The translations under genes were made by a program, and so were the position numbers. DNA of 64,000 nt, taken from contig NZ_BILW01000010.1 of the NCBI RefSeq assembly GCF_004000765.1, positions 1 through 64,000 on the forward strand. The letters run 5' to 3'. Below are positions 8,064 to 15,366 of this stretch, piece by piece. The notes under the pieces were generated by a model. It was not told the DNA's origin, searched no databases, and saw only the letters and a program-made list of their open reading frames with translations. This stretch comes from Paenibacillus chondroitinus NBRC 15376 (GTDB lineage Bacteria > Bacillota > Bacilli > Paenibacillales > NBRC-103111). Within the stretch, counting starts at the first letter, position 1. Every line of letters begins with the position of its first letter.

Positions 8064-9227
8064 ATGAATACATTTACTTATTATAATCCAACCACGCTGC
8101 ATTTCGGACAGGGGACACTCGAGAAATTAACTGCGGAGGTACCCAAATACGGTAAGAACGTGCTGCTCGTATATGGCGGCGGAAGCATTAAACTGAACGG
8201 CATTTACACCCAAGTTGTTCACCTGCTGAAAAGCATCGATGCTTCGATTTTCGAGCTGAGCGGTGTTGAGCCTAACCCAAGGCTTACAACGGTCCACCGC
8301 GGTGTGGAAATGTGCCGGACTCAGAACATCGACTTAATCCTCGCTGTAGGCGGAGGCAGCGTCATCGACTGTGCCAAAGCGATTGCCGTCGGCGCCAAAT
8401 ATGAGGGTAACTTCTGGGATATCGTTACGCGTAAAGCATCCGCAACTGGGGCGCTGCCGCTGGGCACCGTGCTGACGATTGCCGCAACGGGCTCGGAGAT
8501 GAACTCCGGCTCAGTGATTACGAATTGGGAGACCAAAGAGAAGCTCGGCTGGGGCAGCCCATTCTCCTTCCCAAAATTTTCAATCTTGGATCCTGCTCAC
8601 ACAACTTCCTTGCCTGAAAATCAAACCGTATACGGTATGGTCGATATCATGTCACACGTCTTTGAGCAATATTTCCATCATGTCGATAATACGCTTCTTC
8701 AAGATGGCTTTTGTGAAACCATTCTTCGCACCGTGATCGATACGGCGCCTCGCTTGCTACAGGATCTCACAGATCTGGAGAACCGTGCGACGATTCTATA
8801 CAGTGGCACAATGGCGCTGAACGGGACACTTAGCATGGGAGTTCGCGGCGACTGGGCGACGCATAATCTCGAGCATGCGGTGTCAGCTGTCCATGATATC
8901 CCGCACGGCGGAGGCCTTGCCATTCTATTCCCGAACTGGATGACCTACACGCTGGATGCCAATGTAGCGAGGTACAAGCAGTTCGCGCAGCGCGTCTTCG
9001 GCGTTACAACTACCGGCAAAACGGACCGCCAGGTAGCCGAGGAAGGTATCGCGGAGCTTCGCGGGTTCCTTAACTCCATCGGCGCGCCGAGCCGCCTCGC
9101 GGATTACGACATCGACGATTCCACGATCGAGCTGATGGCTGACAAAGCGATGGTGTACGGCGATTTTGGAAACTTCAAGAAGCTTACACGCGAGGATGTC
9201 GTTAACATTTACCGGATGTCCCTATAA
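8064..9227 (+). CDS. Iron-containing alcohol dehydrogenase (YugJ/BdhA-like)
   Basis: A 387-residue member of the group III iron-dependent NAD(P)H alcohol dehydrogenases, close to the YugJ/YugK butanol dehydrogenase type. Visible are the nucleotide-binding [13 protein letters not shown] motif (about residues 95-107) and the metal-ligand histidines in [11 protein letters not shown] and [18 protein letters not shown]. It probably reduces aldehydes to alcohols or the reverse. The start has GAGGAGG 8 bases upstream. It is followed at once by a strong terminator, so it is monocistronic. Confidence 0.88.
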   Translation: MNTFTYYNPTTLHFGQGTLEKLTAEVPKYGKNVLLVYGGGSIKLNGIYTQVVHLLKSIDASIFELSGVEPNPRLTTVHRGVEMCRTQNIDLILAVGGGSVIDCAKAIAVGAKYEGNFWDIVTRKASATGALPLGTVLTIAATGSEMNSGSVITNWETKEKLGWGSPFSFPKFSILDPAHTTSLPENQTVYGMVDIMSHVFEQYFHHVDNTLLQDGFCETILRTVIDTAPRLLQDLTDLENRATILYSGTMALNGTLSMGVRGDWATHNLEHAVSAVHDIPHGGGLAILFPNWMTYTLDANVARYKQFAQRVFGVTTTGKTDRQVAEEGIAELRGFLNSIGAPSRLADYDIDDSTIELMADKAMVYGDFGNFKKLTREDVVNIYRMSL

Positions 9228-9231
9228 AAAG

Positions 9232-9278
9232 GAGCTATCCTTGAGCAGATTTTTTTGCTTGAGGATAGCTCTTTTTTT
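9232..9278 (+). terminator. Terminator of the alcohol dehydrogenase gene
   Basis: Inverted repeat GAGCTATCCTTGAGCA with TGCTTGAGGATAGCTC (one mismatch) followed by seven T, five bases after the stop codon. Confidence 0.9.
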
Positions 9279-9314
9279 ATGGGCAAGCGGCCGGATCACT
9301 TATTCCGCCAGCAA

Positions 9315-9497
9315 AGGGGAACAGCAGGCTGCTATTTATGCTGAATCCGCAAATTTCAGCGGTGAAAGGAACTACAGGGTCTTATTTGTCCTCTGATCGA
9401 CCCTTTTTTCACCAAATCCGGCGAAATAGCGGCCCCTAGCTCCCTCCATTCTGCCAAATGGTGGATTCGGGGACAAATAGCGAACTGTAGTTCCCGT
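9315..9497. repeat. Four-site intergenic element, GGAAC family, copy 2
   Basis: Direct motif copies begin at 9318 and 9368 (GGAAC, 50 bp apart). Inverted copies are at 9439 (GCTCC) and 9490 (GTTCC), 51 bp apart. The flanking motif AAATAGCG occurs before both inverted copies. The element lies between the convergent 3' ends of the alcohol dehydrogenase and the helicase genes. Confidence 0.8.
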
Positions 9498-9500
9498 TGC

Positions 9501-11816
9501 CTACCGCAGCACTGTATAGTCGCGCCACTCCTCCGGCAGCAACCGCTGATACAGCGGCTGCAGGTACCGGTCGTCAATCAGCAGCAGCACGCCGCGATCC
9601 GTTTCGGAGCGGATGAGCCGGCCGCCAGCCTGCTGCACTTTGTTCATGCCGGGGAAGACGTAGGCGTATTCGTAGCCGTTTTTGCCCGTGTCTTCGAGGT
9701 AAGCCTTGATCAGATTGCGCTCAGGCCCAAGCTGCGGCAGCCCTACGCCAACAACCGCTACGCCGGTCAGCCGCTCGCCAACCAAATCGATGCCCTCCGA
9801 GAAGATGCCGCCCATCACGGCAAAGCCGACCAGCATGCCATCACGTCCCGCTTGGAATTCGGCCAAGTACTGCTCCCGCTCCTCTTCCGGCATTTGAACC
9901 GTCTGAACCAGGACACGCAGCTGGCTATCCTCTCCGCGCTCACCTACAAGATCCGTGAAAGCCTCATAGACACTACTCATATACGCATATGAGGGGAAAA
10001 ACACGAAATAGTTGCCCGAACGACGGGTCACCATCTGATAAATCGAACGGGCAATCGCCTCCCGGCTTCGCTCCCGATCCTGATAGCGGGTCGACAGCGG
10101 CTGGACGAAAACCTCCAGCTGTTCCTTGGCAAAAGGCGAAGGCACGCTCACGGAGTAATCCTCCTCTCCCGCTCCCAGCGTGTCCATGAAAAAGGACAAC
10201 GGTGAAAGGGTCGCCGAGAAGAACACATGCGAGCGATAGCCTTTCCCCATCTGTCTGAGCAGGTGGGAAGGGTCCAGGCAGAAGAGTTTCACGCTGACTT
10301 CGTTACGATCGGACGTGAACAACGTCATATAGCGTTCATCGTACAGCTTGGAAATACGTACGAAATTGTGGGCTGCGAAGTAAGTCTCCAGGAGCAGCGG
10401 GCTCGCAGGGGTTCCCCCGCTTGCGGCCAGCTCTTTTTCAGCGACTGCAAGGAAACCGTCCAGCAGCGCCAAGAGATCCTCCGGCAGCTCCGGCTCCACC
10501 AGCATCTGGCGGTCTCCGATTCTTTTGCGCAGCGTAATGAAATATTGGTTGATGGCCTTAGCCGCATCGTGCAAATCTGCGCGAAAGCCTTTGAACTCCC
10601 GCTGCAGCGCAAGAAATCCGGATTTGGAGAGCGTGCTGCTGTACATCTCCCGCGCCCGGTCAATCAAATTGTGCGCTTCATCCACGAGCAAAGTCGTATG
10701 CCGCCTCTGCTCCTCGAACAACCTTTTTAAATTGACTCGCGGGTCAAAAATGTAATTATAATCGCAAATAACCGCATCGGCGGCATAAGCGACATCGAGG
10801 GAAAATTCAAAGGGACAAACCCGATGCTTCTGAGCATACGACTCAATGACCGTACGCGTCATAATCGTCTCCGATTGAAGAAGATCGAGCACAGCGCCGT
10901 TAATGCGGTCGTAATACCCATCGGCGAATTCACAGTACTCCTTCGTGCAGCGGACTTCGTCCTTCAGACACACCTTCTCCTTCGCCGTGATGGTCACGAC
11001 ATGAAGCTCAAGACCATGTGCCTGAAGCAGGCCATATGCTTCCTCCGCCGCCGTGCGGGTGATGGTCTTCGCTGTCAAATAAAAAATCCGCTGAAGCAGC
11101 CCCTCGCCAATCGCTTTCACCGACGGAAACAAGGTCGACATGGTCTTCCCGATGCCGGTCGGCGCTTTGGCAAACAGCTTACGCCCTTCACTGATCGTTT
11201 TGTACACCGCTCCTGCCAGTTTCCTCTGGCCTTCACGATAGGCTGGAAATGGAAACGCCAGCTCTTTGATACTGCGATTCCTTCGCTGCTCATGCTCATA
11301 AATCGCTTGTGCGTAGGGGTAATACTGCTCCACCACGTCATGCACGAACTGCTCCAACTCGTTGATCGAAGCTTCCTTCACAAAGCGGCGCGTAGCTTCC
11401 GTCTCCACCTGCATATACGTAAGTTGAACACGCATATGATGAAGCTCGCGATCTTTGGCTACCATATAGGCATAGCACATCGCTTGCGCCCAATGCACGG
11501 GGTACGAATCTTCTTCAATCTCGCTGATATCAGAGGAGGTAGACTTAATCTCATCCACTGTCACAGGACCCCCGTCCGCATCTTGAAGAAGACCGTCGCA
11601 CCGCCCGTCAATCACGAACAGGAGCTCCCGACAGGCAATTTCAGCGGAAACATACACTTCATGCTGATCCGATTCGCCATATTGCTTCTGCAGTTTTTGG
11701 TGTGCCTTCGTGCCTTCAACCAGCGCAGTGCTTGTCCGAAAGCCGGACTCAATACTCCCTCTGCGAAACACATATTCAACCAGAGAGCGCACGGAAATGT
11801 TGATCGTTTCAGCCAT
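9501..11816 (-). CDS. ATP-dependent DNA helicase with N-terminal PD-(D/E)XK nuclease domain (DinG/XPD type)
   Basis: A 771-residue two-domain DNA repair enzyme. The N-terminal part has a complete RecB/Cas4-like nuclease signature: H39 (EGTKAH), D74 (GRCDG), E89-x-K91 (DEIK) and the QxxxY motif (Q111, Y115). The helicase part has Walker A APTGIGKT (218-225), the DEAH box (379-382) and four cysteines (C283, C290, C295, C334) spaced like the iron-sulfur cluster of XPD/DinG. It probably unwinds and trims damaged or branched DNA. All key residues are present. The gene stands alone, convergent with the alcohol dehydrogenase and divergent from the channel gene. Confidence 0.88.
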   Translation of the reverse strand: MAETINISVRSLVEYVFRRGSIESGFRTSTALVEGTKAHQKLQKQYGESDQHEVYVSAEIACRELLFVIDGRCDGLLQDADGGPVTVDEIKSTSSDISEIEEDSYPVHWAQAMCYAYMVAKDRELHHMRVQLTYMQVETEATRRFVKEASINELEQFVHDVVEQYYPYAQAIYEHEQRRNRSIKELAFPFPAYREGQRKLAGAVYKTISEGRKLFAKAPTGIGKTMSTLFPSVKAIGEGLLQRIFYLTAKTITRTAAEEAYGLLQAHGLELHVVTITAKEKVCLKDEVRCTKEYCEFADGYYDRINGAVLDLLQSETIMTRTVIESYAQKHRVCPFEFSLDVAYAADAVICDYNYIFDPRVNLKRLFEEQRRHTTLLVDEAHNLIDRAREMYSSTLSKSGFLALQREFKGFRADLHDAAKAINQYFITLRKRIGDRQMLVEPELPEDLLALLDGFLAVAEKELAASGGTPASPLLLETYFAAHNFVRISKLYDERYMTLFTSDRNEVSVKLFCLDPSHLLRQMGKGYRSHVFFSATLSPLSFFMDTLGAGEEDYSVSVPSPFAKEQLEVFVQPLSTRYQDRERSREAIARSIYQMVTRRSGNYFVFFPSYAYMSSVYEAFTDLVGERGEDSQLRVLVQTVQMPEEEREQYLAEFQAGRDGMLVGFAVMGGIFSEGIDLVGERLTGVAVVGVGLPQLGPERNLIKAYLEDTGKNGYEYAYVFPGMNKVQQAGGRLIRSETDRGVLLLIDDRYLQPLYQRLLPEEWRDYTVLR

Positions 11817-11900
11817 TCGTCCTTCTCCGTTCTAGAACATTTGTTCTTTATTGTAGCATGCGGACGGACCAAATATCTACTTTTTCAGGAAGGGAGCCCC

Positions 11901-12935
11901 ATGTTCTATTTCAGTAAGATATTCCTTAAACTGCTGCGAATGAACAATAAGTTCATCTATAGTCTGGCCTTTCTTTTCATCCTTCTATCAGCTATCAGTG
12001 CTTATATGCTGGAAAAAGAAACCTTCGGCAGCGTCTTCAATGGACTTTGGTGGGTGATGACGACCGTGACCACCACCGGGTATGGGGACTATACGCCAAA
12101 AACCGTGGCCGGCAAATGCCTCGGCCTCTTTCTATATGTGTTCGGCATTGGCCTCATCTCCGTCACGATCAGTAAAGTCATTGATTCATTATTCGTATAC
12201 AGACAGCGAAAGGAAGCGGGCAAATTGAGATATCAAGGCGAGCAGCATTTTGTAATTATTAGTTGGAGCAAAAATGCGGAGCTGGCGATTCAAGAAATTT
12301 TGAACACCGACACATCAACAGAGGTCGTGCTGATCGATACCCTCGAGAAAACCCCAATTGTACATAATAGAGTTCATTACATAAGGGGTATTCCTACACA
12401 TATGGAAACTTTGGAGATGGCCAATATGGAAAAAGCCCGCTCCGTGTTCGTCTTCGCCAATGAGATCACGGAAGAACACGCGATGCTGCGCGACCCTTCC
12501 TTTGTCGATGGCAAAACGCTGCTAATCGCTACAACCATCGAGCGCAGTTACCGCAACGTCCACTCCATTGTCGAGATTAAAAACAGCGAAAATATGCAAA
12601 ATTTCCAGCATGTTAACGTGAATGAATTCATCCTTGGCTCCGAGACGATTTCCCAGCTTGCCGTTCGCTCTGCTTTCTCGCCGGGATCATCAAGGATTGT
12701 GTCCCAGCTTTTGACCAGGCAGTCCAGCAGCAACTTGCAAGTGCTTCGCAAAAGGAGCTCTTGGCGCACGTACCGCGACGCCTTTGAGCAGCTGCTCCTT
12801 GAGGGGGCGACATTGATCTCGGACCGCGATCAATTGAATATTAATCAGAAACTAGATCAACTCATTCCCGAGGATGCGCAGCTTTTCGTCATTTGCGACA
12901 CGGAAACCTACGAGCGTGTTTCTAAGCTAAAATAA
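11901..12935 (+). CDS. Potassium channel with cytoplasmic TrkA-N/RCK domain (YugO-like)
   Basis: A 344-residue two-helix channel subunit. Helices lie at about residues 18-36 and 74-97, with the K+ selectivity filter TTTGYGD at 57-63 in between, followed by a regulatory RCK/TrkA-N domain starting near EQHFVIISWSKNAELAI. Tetramers would conduct K+ out of the cell. B. subtilis YugO, of the same design, is used in biofilm electrical signalling. The frame is open about 1 kb further upstream, but that part is antisense to the helicase. The ATG at 11901 has AGGAAGGGAG upstream. Confidence 0.87.
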   Translation: MFYFSKIFLKLLRMNNKFIYSLAFLFILLSAISAYMLEKETFGSVFNGLWWVMTTVTTTGYGDYTPKTVAGKCLGLFLYVFGIGLISVTISKVIDSLFVYRQRKEAGKLRYQGEQHFVIISWSKNAELAIQEILNTDTSTEVVLIDTLEKTPIVHNRVHYIRGIPTHMETLEMANMEKARSVFVFANEITEEHAMLRDPSFVDGKTLLIATTIERSYRNVHSIVEIKNSENMQNFQHVNVNEFILGSETISQLAVRSAFSPGSSRIVSQLLTRQSSSNLQVLRKRSSWRTYRDAFEQLLLEGATLISDRDQLNINQKLDQLIPEDAQLFVICDTETYERVSKLK

Positions 12936-12942
12936 AACAAAC

Positions 12943-12985
12943 AGGACACCGGCCTCTCCGCATAGCGAAGAATGGTGTCCTATAA
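12943..12985 (+). terminator. Hairpin between the K+ channel and M23 peptidase genes
   Basis: Stem AGGACACC (12943-12950) with GGTGTCCT (12974-12981) and a large loop, between convergent genes. The T-tract is weak (ATAACTTTATTT), so efficiency is uncertain. Confidence 0.5.
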
Positions 12986-12999
12986 CTTTATTTATCTGC

Positions 13000-14400
13000 T
13001 CAACCCTTCTGCTTAGTAGCCTGTGCCGGCTGAACCCAACGAAACGGTGTCGTATTCCAAAATAAATCCGGATTCACCTGTACATTATGCGCCCAAAATG
13101 TAAAGTGCAAATGCGGTCCCGTCGAGAATCCGGTCGTGCCGACGAGCCCGATAATGTCGCCCTGCTTCACATGGTCGCCTGTTTTCACCCGCAGCTCGGA
13201 GAGATGCGCGTACTGCGAAAAAAGCCCCATCCCATGATCGAGATAAATGGAATTGCCGGTCAAATACAGGCTCTCGGCCAGCGCCACGATCCCGTCATTG
13301 GTCGCTTGGATCGGCGTGCCTTCCTTCGCGGCCAGATCAACCGCCATATGAGCGCTATCGTACTTCCCGTTCACGTAACGGGTGTACCCATATGGCGTCG
13401 TCAAAATCCCCTCGATGGGCTTCACGAACGGCCCGCTGAACAGAAATTCCGGCTCGGACTTGCTTCGCGCCAGATCGATTTTCTTCTGATCGGCGTTGAT
13501 ACGCGCCGTATCCTGCTTCATGCTCTCCATCTCCGACGTGACCTTGAGATACTGCGTCTCAAACTTCTTCGTCACGATGGTGAGCGTCTGATCGCCGATC
13601 GGGTATTTGCCGGGCTTCGCACTCATCGAAATAGGCAAATAGGTGAAATAGCCCGCTCCATATGGCTGGAGCGTGTATGTTTTGTTCAGCCAGGTAATCG
13701 TCCCTGGCTCGTCGTGACGAACAAGCACCGCATCTCCGGGCGCAGCGCTCTCAGGCATGAGCTTCCATTTGGCACTCATGATCCCTTTCGCTGCTTCCTT
13801 CGTGGCGTAAAGATCCCTTTCCTTCGCCAGCTGGTCCAAATGGCTCTTCTCTTTGAGGATGGCTTCCTTGACATCCCCGGTCATGCCATCCACCCAAGAC
13901 TGCCCGCCGTCGACGGTGATCAGCAGCGGATTCTTCGCATCCTTGCTGCTGGCGGGCAGCGCCCAACCAATACGCGGTGTCAGGAACTGCGTTTGCTTCA
14001 CCGGTAGCGCAGCCCCATCTAACGTGGCCGTCGACGGGGCAGGAGTAGAACCACCTCCAGCTTCCAAGCTGAGCAGCTCAGCAAGATTGCCGTCGACTGC
14101 TGTTTCCGCAGCAGCCACTTCTCCAGCGGCCGGTTGCCACATACCGCCGCCATCCTCTGTCGCCGCGATCCCGTCGGCGTATTTCACCCAGCCATGGTCC
14201 AGATCGACCATGCGGAACTCCAATGCCACTCTAGGCGGAGGCGTGGGCACTGGTGTTGCTGCAGCCGGAGCATCCTTCCCGGCAGCCTTCCAAGATGAGA
14301 CCGGGCCAAACGGCGATTTGCCGATCACGATGACGACACATGCCGCAAGCACACAAGCGCCTACCAGCAGCGGCCATTGCCGGCGTTTTTTTGATTTCAC
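13000..14400 (-). CDS. Membrane-anchored M23 (LytM-type) peptidase
   Basis: A 466-residue protein with an N-terminal signal anchor (residues 9-27) after a basic KSKKRRQ, a P/A/T linker, and a domain with BNR-like beta-propeller motifs (DLDHGWVKYADGIAATEDGGGMW; TPRIGWALP..LLITVDGGQSW). The C-terminal M23 domain is at about 325-450. The zinc site is visible as SAHMAVD and HLHF, where H-M-x-x-D differs slightly from the usual HxGxD. It probably cuts or senses cell-wall peptide cross-links outside the membrane. The start is a GTG with GGGAGG 10 bases upstream. Confidence 0.83.
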   Translation of the reverse strand: MKSKKRRQWPLLVGACVLAACVVIVIGKSPFGPVSSWKAAGKDAPAAATPVPTPPPRVALEFRMVDLDHGWVKYADGIAATEDGGGMWQPAAGEVAAAETAVDGNLAELLSLEAGGGSTPAPSTATLDGAALPVKQTQFLTPRIGWALPASSKDAKNPLLITVDGGQSWVDGMTGDVKEAILKEKSHLDQLAKERDLYATKEAAKGIMSAKWKLMPESAAPGDAVLVRHDEPGTITWLNKTYTLQPYGAGYFTYLPISMSAKPGKYPIGDQTLTIVTKKFETQYLKVTSEMESMKQDTARINADQKKIDLARSKSEPEFLFSGPFVKPIEGILTTPYGYTRYVNGKYDSAHMAVDLAAKEGTPIQATNDGIVALAESLYLTGNSIYLDHGMGLFSQYAHLSELRVKTGDHVKQGDIIGLVGTTGFSTGPHLHFTFWAHNVQVNPDLFWNTTPFRWVQPAQATKQKG

Positions 14401-14462
14401 AGCATCTATACCTCCCTCGCTTGCGATGGGCTAATTTCTTCCAATACGTGTCCATAATAACA

Positions 14463-14499
14463 TAAAAAACCCGAAGACAGCAGGGTCTCCGGGTTTTTG
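14463..14499 (-). terminator. Terminator of ydjO
   Basis: On the minus strand AAAACCCGGAGAC and GTCTTCGGGTTTT form a stem with a six-base loop, followed by a T-run. It separates ydjO from the M23 peptidase gene. Confidence 0.85.
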
Positions 14500-14504
14500 T
14501 TATA

Positions 14505-14732
14505 TTAAATTTGCACGCCTTTTTTGGCCGCTTTCTGATCAATGCTCGTGTTATTAACTAAAGGAAGTAACTTGACGCTTCGAACCATAGTGGACTGACA
14601 CAAGTGGCAAGTCGGAACGTGATCAAATGTAAAATTATCTCGCATCCAGCCTTTACAACCTTCTTGTTCACAAGACCATATTGTCACATTTTCTAGAGGC
14701 ATCTCTTCAAAGGACTTTTTTCTGGAATACAT
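14505..14732 (-). CDS. ydjO: Cold-inducible protein YdjO
   Basis: A 75-residue protein of the YdjO family, known in bacilli as cold-induced. Four cysteines, C21/C26 (CEQEGC) and C42/C45 (CHLC), look like a small zinc ribbon. ATG with GAGGAGG upstream. It lies directly downstream of a cold-shock protein gene in the same direction, but a terminator (14782-14817) separates them. Read-through or a separate promoter is needed for expression. Function is unknown. Confidence 0.8.
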   Translation of the reverse strand: MYSRKKSFEEMPLENVTIWSCEQEGCKGWMRDNFTFDHVPTCHLCQSTMVRSVKLLPLVNNTSIDQKAAKKGVQI

Positions 14733-14781
14733 GATGGACCTCCTCAGCGTTTTACGTAAGTAAACTTCAATAGCTAAATTG

Positions 14782-14820
14782 AAAAAAGACTGCCATTACA
14801 GAGTAAAGGCAGTCTTTTAA
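14782..14820 (-). terminator. Terminator of the first cold-shock gene
   Basis: On the minus strand AAAGACTGCC and GGCAGTCTTT form a stem followed by TTT, nine bases after the stop codon of the cold-shock gene. Confidence 0.85.
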
Positions 14821-14826
14821 ATTATA

Positions 14827-15027
14827 TTACAGTTTTACAACGTTTTCTGCTTGTGGTCCGCGGTTGCCTTGAACAACGCTGAACTCAACTTGTTGACCTT
14901 CATCCAAAGTTTTGAAACCTTCGCCTTGGATAGCGGAGAAGTGAACGAATACATCGTTGCCGCCTTCAACTTCGATGAAACCGAAACCTTTTTCTGCGTT
15001 AAACCATTTTACTGTACCAGTAGCCAT
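14827..15027 (-). CDS. Cold-shock protein (CspA/CspB family), copy 1
   Basis: A 66-residue single cold-shock domain that binds single-stranded RNA and DNA, an RNA chaperone. Both RNA-binding motifs are present (KGFGFIEV as RNP1 and VFVHF as RNP2). The start at 15027 has GGAGGT 8 bases upstream. The protein is almost identical to the second copy at 39505-39705; only a few residues differ, e.g. MATG versus MAVG. Its mRNA has a leader of about 130 bases that contains a long hairpin. Confidence 0.95.
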   Translation of the reverse strand: MATGTVKWFNAEKGFGFIEVEGGNDVFVHFSAIQGEGFKTLDEGQQVEFSVVQGNRGPQAENVVKL

Positions 15028-15079
15028 GAGAAATACCTCCAAAAATTATTAACATGTTTTTTATTCTTCAAAGAGAAAA

Positions 15080-15139
15080 AATTCACACATTGCAAAAGGT
15101 TCACTAACAAAAATGAAAACCCTTTACAATATGTGAATT
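15080..15139 (-). promoter_or_regulatory. Long hairpin in the 5' leader of cold-shock gene 1
   Basis: Read on the minus strand, arms of about 24 bases (AATTCACATATTGTAAAGGG… and …CCTTTTGCAATGTGTGAATT) pair around an 11-base loop with only a few mismatches. The same leader hairpin, partly diverged in sequence, precedes the second cold-shock gene, which points to a conserved temperature-responsive RNA structure. Confidence 0.65.
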
Positions 15140-15164
15140 CAGGTTCTTTTTGTCGATTGGATTC

Positions 15165-15193
15165 ATCATAACATATCACATTTGAAAACGCAA
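15165..15193 (-). promoter_or_regulatory. Promoter of cold-shock gene 1
   Basis: Minus-strand -35 TTGCGT (15188-15193) and -10 TATGAT (15165-15170), spacer 17 bp. The predicted start near 15158 gives a leader of about 130 bases. Confidence 0.65.
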
Positions 15194-15304
15194 ACTATTT
15201 CCAATTCTTACATGCTAATGAAATCGCTTACCCGACCCACTTGATAAATAAAAAAGAGAGCGTCCCCAACTTTAGTCTAGGTAGTTACTTGGTCCCCGGA
15301 CCGT

Positions 15305-15332
15305 TTGCCGCTTCAGGCAGCGTCTCTATACT
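15305..15332 (+). promoter_or_regulatory. Promoter candidate of the multicopper oxidase gene
   Basis: -35 TTGCCG (15305-15310) and -10 TATACT (15327-15332), spacer 16 bp, 35 bp before the TTG start. Confidence 0.45.
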
Positions 15333-15366
15333 GAAGGTATCGTAAACACTTAGGAGGGGCTTCATT

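Noticed and set aside
10824-11900. Long upstream extension of the potassium channel frame
   Set aside because: It runs antisense through the helicase gene and has no ribosome site. The ATG at 11901 has a strong one and begins a normal channel protein.
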